64,000 bases of DNA from Mucilaginibacter cryoferens. Lineage in GTDB: Bacteria > Bacteroidota > Bacteroidia > Sphingobacteriales > Sphingobacteriaceae. The stretch's first letter is position 1. Each line of letters opens with the position of its first letter. Under the pieces are notes generated by a model. It ran no database searches. It had not been told where the DNA came from and saw only the letters and a list, made by a program, of their open reading frames with translations. The stretch lies in the NCBI RefSeq assembly GCF_014205845.1, contig NZ_JACHCR010000022.1, forward strand, positions 1-64,000, read 5' to 3'. Both the position numbers and the translations under genes were made by a program. This document shows positions 16,670-25,395 of the stretch, one piece after another.

Positions 16670-18349
16670 ATGTCTGCAAACACTTATGACGCTATAGTCA
16701 TTGGCTCAGGAATTTCAGGCGGGTGGGCTGCCAAAGAACTAACAGAAAAAGGTTTAAAAACCATAATGCTGGAGCGTGGTCGTAATATCGAGCATATAAA
16801 AGATTATGTGAACGCCAATAAAGACCCATGGGAATTTCCGCACAGGGGAGGCCGTACGCAAAAAATGATCGAGGATTACCCGGTTTTAAAGCGTGATTAT
16901 CCGCTTAACGAGGTAAATCTGGATTATTGGGCAAGCGATAAGGATAGTCCGTATACCGAAACAAAACGGTTCGACTGGTTTCGTGGTTACCATGTAGGTG
17001 GTCGCTCATTAATGTGGGGCAGGCAATCATACCGCTGGGCCGATGTTGATTTTGAGGCCAACTTAAAAGATGGCATCGCGGTTGACTGGCCTATCCGTTA
17101 TAAAGATGTTGCACCATGGTATAGCTACGCAGAGAAGTTTGCAGGTATATCTGGTAACAGAGATGGCTTGGCTATTTTGCCCGATGGCGACTTTATGCCG
17201 CCAATGGATATGAACGTAGTTGAAAAAGACGTTGCCAAAAGATTAAAACAACACTATAAAGATGCGCGCGATATGATCATTGGCCGTACAGCCAACATCA
17301 CCGTGCCGCACAATAATCGTACTAATTGCCAGTATCGTAACAAGTGCTGGTTAGGCTGTCCGTTCGGGGCTTATTTCAGCACGCAATCGGCTACATTACC
17401 GGCTGCTATGGCTACAGGCAATTTAACGGTTAGGCCGTGGTCTATAGTTACCAAAATTTTGTACGATAAGGATACCAAAAAAGCTAAAGGGGTAGAGGTA
17501 CTGGATGCCGAAACCAACCAAACTTATGAATACTTTGCTAAAGTTGTGTTCCTTAACGCATCTACCATTAATTCGGCCTGGGTTTTAATGAACTCGGCAA
17601 CCGATGTTTGGGATGGTGGTTTGGGCAGCAGCAGCGGCGAGCTTGGTCACAACCTGATGGATCACCATTTGGGTGTTGGTGCATCTGGCAGGTACGAAGG
17701 TTTTGAAGATAAATATTACTTCGGGCGCAGGGCAAACGGGTTTTATATTCCGCGTTTTGCTAACCTGGGTAATGATAAACGCGACTTTATTCGTGGCTTT
17801 GGTTACCAGGGTGGTGCAAGCCGCGAAGGCTGGAGCCGTGATATTGCCGAACTTAACGTAGGTGGCGCCTTTAAAGATGCCCTTACCGAACCAGGCACAT
17901 GGCAGGTAGGTATGGGTGGTTTTGGCGAAACCCTGCCTTATCATGAAAACAAGGTAACACTTGATAAAACTAAGAAAGATAAATGGGGACTGTCTGTTGT
18001 AGCTATTGATGCCGAGCTTAAGGATAACGAGAAAAAGATGCGCGTAGCTATGGAAGCCGAAGGAAAAGCCATGCTGGAAGCAGCTGGTGTTAAAGATGTA
18101 CAAACACATAGTTCTAATCCTTTCCTTGGCCGTGGTATTCATGAGATGGGCACCGCGCGTATGGGCCGCGATCCAAAAACATCGGTATTAAACCAATGGA
18201 ACCAGGTTTGGGATGCCAAAAACGTATTTGTTACCGATGGTTCATGTATGACATCGGCAGCTTGCCAAAATCCATCGCTTACTTATATGGCGTTAACTGC
18301 CCGTGCGGCAGATTACGCTGTTAAAGCTTTAAAGAAAAACGAGATCTAA
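16670..18349 (+). CDS. GMC family FAD-dependent sugar/glycoside dehydrogenase, copy 2
   Basis: This 559-residue paralogue of the GMC protein at 14695 has the FAD motif VIGSGISGGWAAKEL at 10-24, GYHVGGRSLMWGRQ at 106-119, His491 in IHEMGTARMG and Asn534 in CQNPSLT. Cys220, Cys226 and Cys230 keep the same spacing as in copy 1, again fitting an iron-sulphur site. It lacks a signal peptide. Its escort is probably the small subunit at 19951, which lies beyond an oxidoreductase gene. The sequences before the shared C-terminus differ enough to suggest a different substrate or anomer. It follows a repeat-rich gap with a loose promoter candidate TAATATTTG at about 16588, so it may start its own transcript with the genes at 18376 and 19951. 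Confidence 0.87.
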   Translation: MSANTYDAIVIGSGISGGWAAKELTEKGLKTIMLERGRNIEHIKDYVNANKDPWEFPHRGGRTQKMIEDYPVLKRDYPLNEVNLDYWASDKDSPYTETKRFDWFRGYHVGGRSLMWGRQSYRWADVDFEANLKDGIAVDWPIRYKDVAPWYSYAEKFAGISGNRDGLAILPDGDFMPPMDMNVVEKDVAKRLKQHYKDARDMIIGRTANITVPHNNRTNCQYRNKCWLGCPFGAYFSTQSATLPAAMATGNLTVRPWSIVTKILYDKDTKKAKGVEVLDAETNQTYEYFAKVVFLNASTINSAWVLMNSATDVWDGGLGSSSGELGHNLMDHHLGVGASGRYEGFEDKYYFGRRANGFYIPRFANLGNDKRDFIRGFGYQGGASREGWSRDIAELNVGGAFKDALTEPGTWQVGMGGFGETLPYHENKVTLDKTKKDKWGLSVVAIDAELKDNEKKMRVAMEAEGKAMLEAAGVKDVQTHSSNPFLGRGIHEMGTARMGRDPKTSVLNQWNQVWDAKNVFVTDGSCMTSAACQNPSLTYMALTARAADYAVKALKKNEI

Positions 18350-18375
18350 CAAAAAACATCTAAATACCAATACCT

Positions 18376-19806
18376 ATGTCTGAAGAAAAAGATAACGTTA
18401 CCCCCAAGCCATCGAGGCGGGATTTTATTAAATCAACCACGGTAGCTGCCGCCAGCTTTATGATCGTTCCGCGCTTTGTTTTGGGCGGAAAAGGTTATAC
18501 TGCTCCAAGTGATATGCTGAATGTTGCTGGTATCGGTGCAGGTGGTAAAGGCCAGAGTGATATTGCCAATTTTGCAAAAAGTGGCAAAGCTAACATCGCT
18601 TTTTTATGCGACGTTGACGACAGGAGGGCAGCTAAGTCAAGAGCTAGCTTCCCTAAAGCCAAGTACTATAAGGATTGGCGCGAAATGTACGATAAGGAGC
18701 ACAAAAATTTTGACGCAGTATCAGTTTCAACGCCCGATCATAACCACGCTATTATCGCTTACAATGCCATGAAAATGGGTAAGCACGTTTACGTGCAAAA
18801 ACCAATGACGCACGATATCTGGGAAGCACGTTTATTAACCGAGGCTGCCAAAAAATATAAAGTAGTAACACAAATGGGTAACCAGGGATCATCAAACGAT
18901 GGTACCCGTTTAATGTCGGAGTGGTACGATGCCGATTTGATTGGTGATGTACACACCGTATATTGCTGGACAAACCGCCCCGTTTGGCCCCAGGGTATCC
19001 AATGGCCCGCGGCTGATCCTAACATTCCAAAAGAATTAGATTGGGACCTGTGGTTGGGTACAGCACCTAAAAAAGATTACGTTGATAAATTGGTGCCGTT
19101 TAACTGGCGCGGATGGTGGGATTACGGAACCGGCGCTTTGGGCGATATGGGCTGCCACCTTGTTGAAGCCCCTTTCAGGGTATTGGGTATCCAGTATGCT
19201 AAAGATGTGCAAGCCAGTGTTGGTAGTGTATATGTAGATGAGTTTAAAGAAGGCCATTTCCCTGAAAGCTGCCCTCCATCAAGCCACATTACCTTAACAT
19301 TCCCTAAAACAGATAAAACTAAGGGCGATGTTACCCTGCACTGGATGGACGGTGGTATACAGCCCGAAAGACCTGAAGAATTGCTTGCAAACGAAAACTT
19401 TGGCGGCGAAGAAGGTAACGGAACATTGTTTATTGGTACCAAAGGAAAAATGTACGCAAGTACATACTCTGATGCACCAACCCTGTTGCCGAAAGCGCTT
19501 ACAAAAGATGCAAAAGCTCCGCAAAAATGGGCACGTGTACCAGGCGGTGCCGAAGGCCACTACGCGCAATGGGTTGAAGGATGTATTGCAGGTTACGGTA
19601 AAACCGAACTAAGCTCATCATTTGATAAGGCTGGGCCACTTACCGAGGCATTGCTGATGGCTAACCTTGCCGTACGTGGTCACGAACTTAACGGCGGCCG
19701 CATTAAATTGGTTTGGGATAACAAACTGATGAAGGTTACCAATTTTGATGATGTTAATAAATACATCAAACGTAATTACCGCGAGGGATTTGAGTTGAAA
19801 GCTTAG
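18376..19806 (+). CDS. Tat-exported Gfo/Idh/MocA family oxidoreductase
   Basis: The 476-residue protein has a twin-arginine signal (SRRDFIKSTTVAA at 13-25) and a Rossmann domain with GIGAGGKGQSD near 53-63. The conserved VSTPDHNHA and VYVQKPMTH follow (Lys of the EKP-type motif). The C-terminal domain holds GDMGCHLVEAPFRVLG. The family usually binds NAD(P) tightly and oxidises or reduces sugar hydroxyls; some exported members instead act as glycosidases or keto-sugar processing enzymes by transient redox. Export with folded cofactor fits the Tat signal. It lies 26 bases after GMC copy 2 and belongs to the same transcript. Substrate unknown, but a 3-keto-sugar or glycoside is the best guess from context. 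Confidence 0.87.
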   Translation: MSEEKDNVTPKPSRRDFIKSTTVAAASFMIVPRFVLGGKGYTAPSDMLNVAGIGAGGKGQSDIANFAKSGKANIAFLCDVDDRRAAKSRASFPKAKYYKDWREMYDKEHKNFDAVSVSTPDHNHAIIAYNAMKMGKHVYVQKPMTHDIWEARLLTEAAKKYKVVTQMGNQGSSNDGTRLMSEWYDADLIGDVHTVYCWTNRPVWPQGIQWPAADPNIPKELDWDLWLGTAPKKDYVDKLVPFNWRGWWDYGTGALGDMGCHLVEAPFRVLGIQYAKDVQASVGSVYVDEFKEGHFPESCPPSSHITLTFPKTDKTKGDVTLHWMDGGIQPERPEELLANENFGGEEGNGTLFIGTKGKMYASTYSDAPTLLPKALTKDAKAPQKWARVPGGAEGHYAQWVEGCIAGYGKTELSSSFDKAGPLTEALLMANLAVRGHELNGGRIKLVWDNKLMKVTNFDDVNKYIKRNYREGFELKA

Positions 19807-19815
19807 TTTAATTAT

Positions 19816-19928
19816 TGAATTAATGAGTTATTGAATTATTGATTTCAATTATTCCATCCTCGTTAATTCTTGTGTGAAATATGTTTATCAGTATAAATAA
19901 CATCATAGTTCAATAATTCATTAATTCG
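19816..19928. repeat. Opposed arms of an AT-rich repeated word
   Basis: TGAATTAATGAGTTATTGAA at 19816-19835 is matched by its reverse complement at 19909-19928 with 18 of 20 bases. The flanks repeat related ATTGAATTA words. It fills most of the gap between two genes of the island. Confidence 0.7.
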
Positions 19929-19950
19929 ATAAATCAATAATTATATATCA

Positions 19951-20523
19951 ATGAATAGAAGAGACGCAATTGGCAGGGTGGGCTTGTTACTTGGAGGAGC
20001 GGTAATAGGTGCCGAGTTTTTCATTTCGGGCTGTAAATCATCAACATCTGCTTCGGGTGTGGCCGATCTGGCTAAACCAGATATTAGTGCTTTCCTTGAT
20101 GAGGTAGGCGAAACCATTTTACCGGCCACAACCACCCCGGGTGCTAAAGCTGCACAAATTGGTAAGTTTATGGGTGTAATGGTAAGTGATTGCTACACCG
20201 AAGCCGATCAGAAGATCTTTTTAAAGGGTATTTCTGACCTGGATGAAGCCAGCAACAAAAAATTCAGCAAAAAATTCATGGACATCGATGCCAAACAACG
20301 CACCGAGCTGCTTACCGAACTGGATGCCGAGCAAAAAGCTTATACCAAAACTAAAAAGCCAGAAGATCCTAACCATTATTTCCGGATGATGAAGGAATTA
20401 ACCCTGCTGGGCTTCTTTACTTCAAAACCAGGTGCTACAGAAGCATTACGCTACATTGCTGTACCGGGCAAATACGATGGTAATTACCCATACAAAAAAG
20501 GCGACAAAGCCTGGGCAACCTAA
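19951..20523 (+). CDS. Gluconate 2-dehydrogenase subunit 3-like small subunit, second copy
   Basis: This 190-residue protein has a twin-arginine start (MNRRDAIGRVG), a Gly-rich hydrophobic segment and the lipobox ISGC (Cys28), so it should be a Tat-exported lipoprotein. The family core appears as DEVGETILPATTTPGAKAAQ and, near the end, EALRYIAVPGKYDGNYPYKKGDKAW. It resembles the protein at 14137 in order and motifs, with an overall similar size. It probably escorts GMC copy 2, encoded two genes upstream. Having one small subunit per GMC protein suggests two separate dehydrogenase complexes rather than shared parts. Confidence 0.87.
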   Translation: MNRRDAIGRVGLLLGGAVIGAEFFISGCKSSTSASGVADLAKPDISAFLDEVGETILPATTTPGAKAAQIGKFMGVMVSDCYTEADQKIFLKGISDLDEASNKKFSKKFMDIDAKQRTELLTELDAEQKAYTKTKKPEDPNHYFRMMKELTLLGFFTSKPGATEALRYIAVPGKYDGNYPYKKGDKAWAT

Positions 20524-20538
20524 ATATTGGTTGATTAG

Positions 20539-20713
20539 TTGACTGAGTTGATTAGGTTGGATTGAGTTGAATAAGAATTGTAAATTGAGTTGAATAGTTG
20601 AATGAGTTGAACGGGTAACGAAGCACAAAAAGTTTCGAACCGTTCCTCCTAATTTAACTCAGTCAACTCAATCCAACTTAATCAACTCAATCCAACCTAA
20701 TCAACTTAATCAA
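20539..20713. repeat. Opposed arms of GTTGA/TCAAC words
   Basis: A 32-base stretch at 20539-20570 (starting TTGACTGAGTTGATTAGG) matches the reverse complement of 20682-20713 with 30 of 32 bases. Both arms are made of loosely repeated GTTGATT or TCAACTCAATCC words, and the right-hand array runs on to 20737. It occupies the 222-base gap before the cytoplasmic oxidoreductase gene. Confidence 0.8.
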
Positions 20714-20745
20714 CTCAATCCAACTTAATCAACTCAACAAAAACA

Positions 20746-21897
20746 ATGAAATTAAGATTAGGAATGATTGGTGGCGGGCAAGGCGCGTTTATTGGCGCTG
20801 TGCACAGAATTGCCGCCCGCATTGATGGCGAATATGAACTGGTTTGCGGCGCTTTTAGTAGCAATGCCGAAAAATCAAAAGCGAGCGGTGTATTGTTGGG
20901 CTTGCCCGAAAGCCGTGTGTACAGTTCATATACCGAACTTATTGAAAAAGAAAAACAGTTACCAGAAAGCGAACGCGTTCAGGTAATCAGTATAGTTACC
21001 CCAAATCATGTTCACTTCGATCCGGCTAAAGCCGCATTGGAGAATGGTTTCCACGTTGTTTTAGATAAGCCGATGACCTTTTCGCTGGCCGAAGCTAAAG
21101 AACTGGATAATGTGGTAAAAGCAAGCGGCAAACTGTTTTGCTTAACACACACGTACACCGGTTACCCTATGGTGAAAGAGGCTAAACAGCTGATAAAGGC
21201 CGGCAAACTGGGTACCATCCGTAAAGTTTATGTAGAGTATCCGCAGGGATGGTTAAGCAGTTTTTTAGAAGGCGATGATAACAAACAGGCTTCATGGCGT
21301 ACCGACCCGGGTAAAAGCGGCATAGCAGGTGCCATGGGCGATATTGGTACCCATGCCTTTAACCTTGCCGAATACATAACCGGACTTGAAGTTACCCAGA
21401 TATGTGCTGATATCAATGTAGTTGTACCCGGCCGAAAACTGGACGACGATGGTGCTGCATTGTTAAAATTTAACAATGGTGCAAGCGGCGTGCTTACTGC
21501 TACCCAAATTGCTGCCGGCGAAGAAAATAATGTAAAAATAAGGGTATATGGCGAAAAGGGCGGTTTAGAGTGGCACCAAAGCGATGCCAACTCCTTAAGC
21601 CTGATGTATACCGATAAACCGATGGAAGTATGGCGTACGGGTGGTGGCTATACCAGCTCTTTTGCGCAGCATAATACACGTACACCTGCCGGTCATCCCG
21701 AAGGTTATTTAGAGGCATTTGCCAACCTTTACCGCAACTTTGCTTTAACAGTTAAGGCCGGATTAGAGGGAAGGGAAGCAACTGCCGAAGAGCAGGATTA
21801 TCCGGGTATTGAAGAAGGTTTGCGCGGTATGGCATTTATTGAAAATGTTATCGCATCGGGCAAATCAGATAAAAAGTGGACTGAATTTTCTATCTAA
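20746..21897 (+). CDS. Cytoplasmic Gfo/Idh/MocA family oxidoreductase
   Basis: This 383-residue protein has no signal peptide. It starts directly with the Rossmann strand KLRLGMIGGGQGAFIGAVHR and continues with VSIVTPNHVHF-like and VVLDKPMTFSL (EKP-type Lys). The C-terminal domain has GAMGDIGTHAFNLAEYITG, which holds the usual catalytic Asp and His. The family oxidises or reduces sugar hydroxyls with NAD(P). Being cytoplasmic and eight bases upstream of a TIM-barrel isomerase gene, it would complete the intracellular part of the keto-sugar route, probably reducing the keto group or interconverting products. Its Tat-exported relative at 18376 does the equivalent outside the membrane. Family call is strong; substrate is inferred. 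Confidence 0.87.
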   Translation: MKLRLGMIGGGQGAFIGAVHRIAARIDGEYELVCGAFSSNAEKSKASGVLLGLPESRVYSSYTELIEKEKQLPESERVQVISIVTPNHVHFDPAKAALENGFHVVLDKPMTFSLAEAKELDNVVKASGKLFCLTHTYTGYPMVKEAKQLIKAGKLGTIRKVYVEYPQGWLSSFLEGDDNKQASWRTDPGKSGIAGAMGDIGTHAFNLAEYITGLEVTQICADINVVVPGRKLDDDGAALLKFNNGASGVLTATQIAAGEENNVKIRVYGEKGGLEWHQSDANSLSLMYTDKPMEVWRTGGGYTSSFAQHNTRTPAGHPEGYLEAFANLYRNFALTVKAGLEGREATAEEQDYPGIEEGLRGMAFIENVIASGKSDKKWTEFSI

Positions 21898-21905
21898 ATA
21901 AAACT

Positions 21906-22958
21906 ATGACTACCATAAAAGGACCTGCAATATTTATAGCGCAATTTATAGGGGATACAGCGCCCTTTAACAGTTTGGATTCTATTTGTAAATGGGCTGC
22001 GGGCTTAGGTTACAAAGGGGTTCAGTTACCTACACTCGATCCTCGCTTTATTGATCTGCAAAAGGCTGCCGAAAGCAAAACCTATGCCGATGAAATAAAA
22101 GGCGTTGTAAACAGCCATGGGTTGGATATTACCGAACTATCAACGCACCTGCAAGGTCAGTTGGTTGCCGTTAATCCGGTTTACGATGATCTGTTTGATG
22201 GTTTTGCACCAGAAAAATTGCGTAAAAATCCTGCCGAAAGGCAAAAATGGGCTGTGCAGCAACTAAAATACGCTGCACAGGCTTCAAAAAATTTAGGGTT
22301 AGCTGCTTCAGTTACTTTTAGTGGCGCGCTGCTTTGGCCAATGGTTTATCCGTGGCCGCAACGCCCTGCCGGTATTGTTGAAACAGCCTTTGACGAGCTG
22401 GCCAAACGTTGGACTCCAATTTTGGATGTATACGAAGATAACGGTATCGACCTTTGTTACGAAGTGCACCCGGGCGAAGACCTGCACGATGGTATTACCT
22501 TCGAGATGTTTTTAGATAAAGTAAAAGGGCACAAGCGTTGTAACCTGCTGTATGATCCTTCGCACTTTATTTTGCAGTGCCTGGATTACCTGGAGTATAT
22601 CGATCTGTATCACGAGCGCATCAAGATGTTTCACGTAAAAGATGCCGAGTTTAATCCAACCGGGCGCCAGGGCGTTTACGGCGGCTACCAGAACTGGGTT
22701 GACCGCGCCGGCCGGTTCCGCTCTTTAGGCGATGGACAGGTTGATTTTAAACAAATATTTAGTAAGCTAACGCAATACGATTTCCCGGGATGGGCCGTGC
22801 TGGAATGGGAATGCGCGCTTAAACACCCTGAAGATGGTGCGCGTGAAGGTGCGGAGTTCATCAAGAACCACATCATCCGCGTAACCGAACGTGCCTTTGA
22901 CGATTTTGCCGCATCAGGCGCTGATGACGCGCTGAACAGGAAAACGTTGGGGATATAA
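21906..22958 (+). CDS. Cytoplasmic sugar isomerase/epimerase-like TIM barrel
   Basis: This 350-residue protein lacks a signal peptide and begins with FIAQFIGDTAPFNSLDSICKW. The TIM barrel shows KGVQLPTLDPRF, the probable metal-site residues in LCYEVHPGEDLHDG, LLYDPSHFILQ, MFHVKDAEF and VLEWECALKHP, and a C-terminal cap with KNHIIRVTERAFDDFA. This is the longer class of the AP-endonuclease-2-like family, often found with Gfo/Idh/MocA oxidoreductases. The two genes are eight bases apart and probably act in sequence in the cytoplasm. Reaction and substrate cannot be named; a keto-sugar isomerase or epimerase fits best. After it comes a nearly 500-base gap with a dispersed palindromic repeat, so the operon may end here. 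Confidence 0.85.
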   Translation: MTTIKGPAIFIAQFIGDTAPFNSLDSICKWAAGLGYKGVQLPTLDPRFIDLQKAAESKTYADEIKGVVNSHGLDITELSTHLQGQLVAVNPVYDDLFDGFAPEKLRKNPAERQKWAVQQLKYAAQASKNLGLAASVTFSGALLWPMVYPWPQRPAGIVETAFDELAKRWTPILDVYEDNGIDLCYEVHPGEDLHDGITFEMFLDKVKGHKRCNLLYDPSHFILQCLDYLEYIDLYHERIKMFHVKDAEFNPTGRQGVYGGYQNWVDRAGRFRSLGDGQVDFKQIFSKLTQYDFPGWAVLEWECALKHPEDGAREGAEFIKNHIIRVTERAFDDFAASGADDALNRKTLGI

Positions 22959-22978
22959 AAAGGAAAAGTAAACAAGTA

Positions 22979-23144
22979 TGTCATTGGGAGGAACGACCGG
23001 TCAACCTGGAGAAAATAGTAATGACATCTTAAAAAGGCCGTCCTTGCGAGGAGGTACGACGAAGCAATCCCCAAATTACAGGGCGGATTTGCGTAGCGAC
23101 TCTGTAGGTTGGGGATTGCTTCGTCGTACCTCCTCGCAAAGACG
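22979..23144. repeat. Dispersed palindromic element, complete copy
   Basis: The left arm at 23039-23072 and right arm at 23111-23144 are inverted copies, 33 of 34 bases matching, with the core GAAGCAATCCCC / GGGGATTGCTTC and a 38-base centre. A degenerate outer copy begins at 22979 (GTCATTGGGAGGAACGA). The right arm nearly equals window bases 1-33. The rest of the gap, 23145-23451, holds no convincing gene. Confidence 0.9.
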
Positions 23145-23451
23145 GTGGCGAGGAGGTTGTGTTTAAAAAAGCATGCTGGTAATCAATACTTTAAAAGTGT
23201 GTCATTATAAGCGATAGCGCGGCAATCTCGTAACTATGCATAACAAATATGCAGGGTTCGTGATTGCGGCGTTTCCTGCAATAATAAGATAATATCACCC
23301 GAACATGGTTCGGCCCGCCACGGCACAGGGTTTGCAATATGCAGGCAAAAGTGGTGCCGCTGAAAAGCTCAACATAATGAAATGCTTTATTTGTGAGAAG
23401 ATTAAAGCATAAAATACAATGCCAATTAACCAATAACCTAAAATAATTTAA

Positions 23452-24759
23452 ATGCAAACCATTAACCGTACACAGCTTTTCAGAGCAAGTTGCTTGTCTC
23501 TGTTGGTAACATCATTGTCCTTCGGTATCCGTGCCGGTATATTGAACGATCAGGGTGTCAGATTTCATCTCAATGCTTCACAACTGGGCACAATTGCTGC
23601 AACGGCTTTTTGGGGCTTTCCATTAGCCATCATTGTCGGCGGCTTTATTGTAGATATTATTGGTATGAAAAAGCTGCTTGTATCGGCTTTTGTTTTTCAT
23701 TTGGTAGGTATACTGCTTACCATTTTTGCTAACGGATATTGGACTTTGTTCCTCTCTACCCTAATGATAGGTATTGCCAATGGTACTGTTGAAGCATCAT
23801 GTAATCCTTTGGTTGCATCGTTGTATACGGATAATAAAACCACAAAGCTTAATCACTTTCACCTTTGGTTCCCGGCAGGTATTGTTATTGGTACGCTCAT
23901 TGTATTTGGGTTAGATACTGCACTTGCACATGGCGTATCTCCTAAACCATATTGGATTTCGCAGGTTGAAATTGCAATTATGCTGGTACCTACACTGGCC
24001 TACGGTTTCTTCTTTTCTAAACTGCAGTTCCCGGTTACAGAGCGGGTATCGGCAGGTGTAAGTACCGGCGATATGTACAAGGCTTTAGTTAATCCATTGT
24101 TTTTATTTATGATTGTATGCATGTTTGGTACAGCTATTACAGAGTTGTTTACAAACCAATGGACAGACGTATTATTTAAAACAGTTACCAATAATGCTAT
24201 CCTCATCCTCACTTTTGTTGCATCGGTACAGGTATTGGGCCGGGCGTTTGCAAGCCCAATAGTACATCGGCTTGCCCCGCAGGGGGTATTGCTTATTTCG
24301 GCAATTTTATCGGCGCTGGGTATTTACCTGATGATTCATTTACATGGCGATGCTATTTATTTCGCAGCCGTTATTTTTGGATTAGGTGTAGCGTTTTTCT
24401 GGCCTTGTATGATAGGGTTTGTTGCAGAAAATCTGCCACGTACCGGGGCTGTAGGACTGAACCTGATGGGTGGTGCCGGTATGTTTGCGGTATCCATTTA
24501 CATGATATTTATGGGAGGGTACTACGATGGTATTATGGTTCAAAAGCTTCCGGCAGGTGCCAATATAGATGCCTATCGGTCGGCAGCATCTGGAACAGAT
24601 ATGGCTAAAGCATTTGATACCGCAAGGTCAGCAGCCGGTCCCGAAGTGTTAAATACCACGCTTATCATCCCAATAGTACTAATAGTGGCCTTTACTGGCC
24701 TGGTGTTTTATATGCGGGCGAAGAAAAAAACAGCCCCTTTAGCCGCTGCAGTGGTATAA
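23452..24759 (+). CDS. MFS transporter, putative sugar permease
   Basis: This 435-residue protein has about 12 hydrophobic segments, starting at about residue 12, with a long central loop near 195-205 and a charged C-terminal tail (RAKKKTAP). The loop GGFIVDIIGMKKLL between the second and third helices is the usual MFS signature position. FGIRAGILNDQ near the start and NGTVEASCNPLVASLYTD resemble sugar/H+ symporters of the FHS-like group in Bacteroidota. The context suggests uptake of the sugar or keto-sugar produced in the periplasm. It is probably first in a transcript that continues through the cytochrome gene to the DUF1080 gene. The substrate is inferred only from neighbours. Confidence 0.82.
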   Translation: MQTINRTQLFRASCLSLLVTSLSFGIRAGILNDQGVRFHLNASQLGTIAATAFWGFPLAIIVGGFIVDIIGMKKLLVSAFVFHLVGILLTIFANGYWTLFLSTLMIGIANGTVEASCNPLVASLYTDNKTTKLNHFHLWFPAGIVIGTLIVFGLDTALAHGVSPKPYWISQVEIAIMLVPTLAYGFFFSKLQFPVTERVSAGVSTGDMYKALVNPLFLFMIVCMFGTAITELFTNQWTDVLFKTVTNNAILILTFVASVQVLGRAFASPIVHRLAPQGVLLISAILSALGIYLMIHLHGDAIYFAAVIFGLGVAFFWPCMIGFVAENLPRTGAVGLNLMGGAGMFAVSIYMIFMGGYYDGIMVQKLPAGANIDAYRSAASGTDMAKAFDTARSAAGPEVLNTTLIIPIVLIVAFTGLVFYMRAKKKTAPLAAAVV

Positions 24760-24939
24760 AAAGCTGTTTTTTTAGAATAAAATTGTATTTTTCGCCTTAA
24801 TTACCAACACAACTAAAAAAACTATATCATCTACCCCGATAACACATCAAAACCAGTTTAATTGTGGCGGGTGATATACATTAACCAACAAAAACTTAAT
24901 GAAGTTTAGGCTTCATTACTAAAAAAACAATTTAACCAA

Positions 24940-25365
24940 ATGAAAAAGGCTTTTTTTATTCTTTGTATCAGTGTGGCTGTATCTGCCTGTGGTGGCAGCT
25001 CATCAACTAAAGGCGGTAGCGATAGTGCCGCCACAAAAGAAACCAGTGCTGATGCTGATACAACTGTTGCAAAAACAAGTACCGAAGCCGCCGGTGGCGC
25101 TGCGGGCGCAGCAGCCGGCGAAAAATTATTGGCAGCAAATGATTGCGGTACCTGCCATAAAGTAGATACCAAAGTTATTGGCCCTGCATTTCAGGATATC
25201 GCAAAAAAATATGATGCTTCTGATGCGAATGTCGATATGCTTGCTAAAAAAGTTATCGACGGTGGCAGTGGCAACTGGGGTACTATGGCTATGACAGCGC
25301 ACCCGGGCCTTGCTCAAGGTGATGCTAAAGAAATAGTGAAATACATTCTTTCATTAAAAAAATAA
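24940..25365 (+). CDS. Cytochrome c lipoprotein, mono-haem
   Basis: The 141-residue protein has a lipobox VSAC (Cys17), a low-complexity linker of Ser, Thr, Asp, Ala and Gly to about residue 60, and then a class I cytochrome c domain. The haem site is CGTCH (Cys69, Cys72, His73) followed by KVIGPAFQDIAKKY; the distal Met is probably Met116 or Met118 in GTMAMTAHPG. It is small and soluble-domain like, tethered by lipid at the periplasmic face. In an island with two GMC dehydrogenases it is the natural electron acceptor, handing electrons to the respiratory chain. That partnership is inference from position and from what is known of related dehydrogenase complexes. It lies 30 bases before the next gene. 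Confidence 0.9.
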   Translation: MKKAFFILCISVAVSACGGSSSTKGGSDSAATKETSADADTTVAKTSTEAAGGAAGAAAGEKLLAANDCGTCHKVDTKVIGPAFQDIAKKYDASDANVDMLAKKVIDGGSGNWGTMAMTAHPGLAQGDAKEIVKYILSLKK

Positions 25366-25395
25366 CACAGAAATAATTCATCTAAAAAAATATAT

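Noticed and set aside
22978..23166. 62-codon frame after the TIM-barrel gene
   Set aside because: It lies wholly inside the dispersed palindromic repeat.
23191..23457. 88-codon minus-strand frame before the MFS gene
   Set aside because: No recognisable domain or signal, and no conserved-looking codon pattern; probably noncoding.
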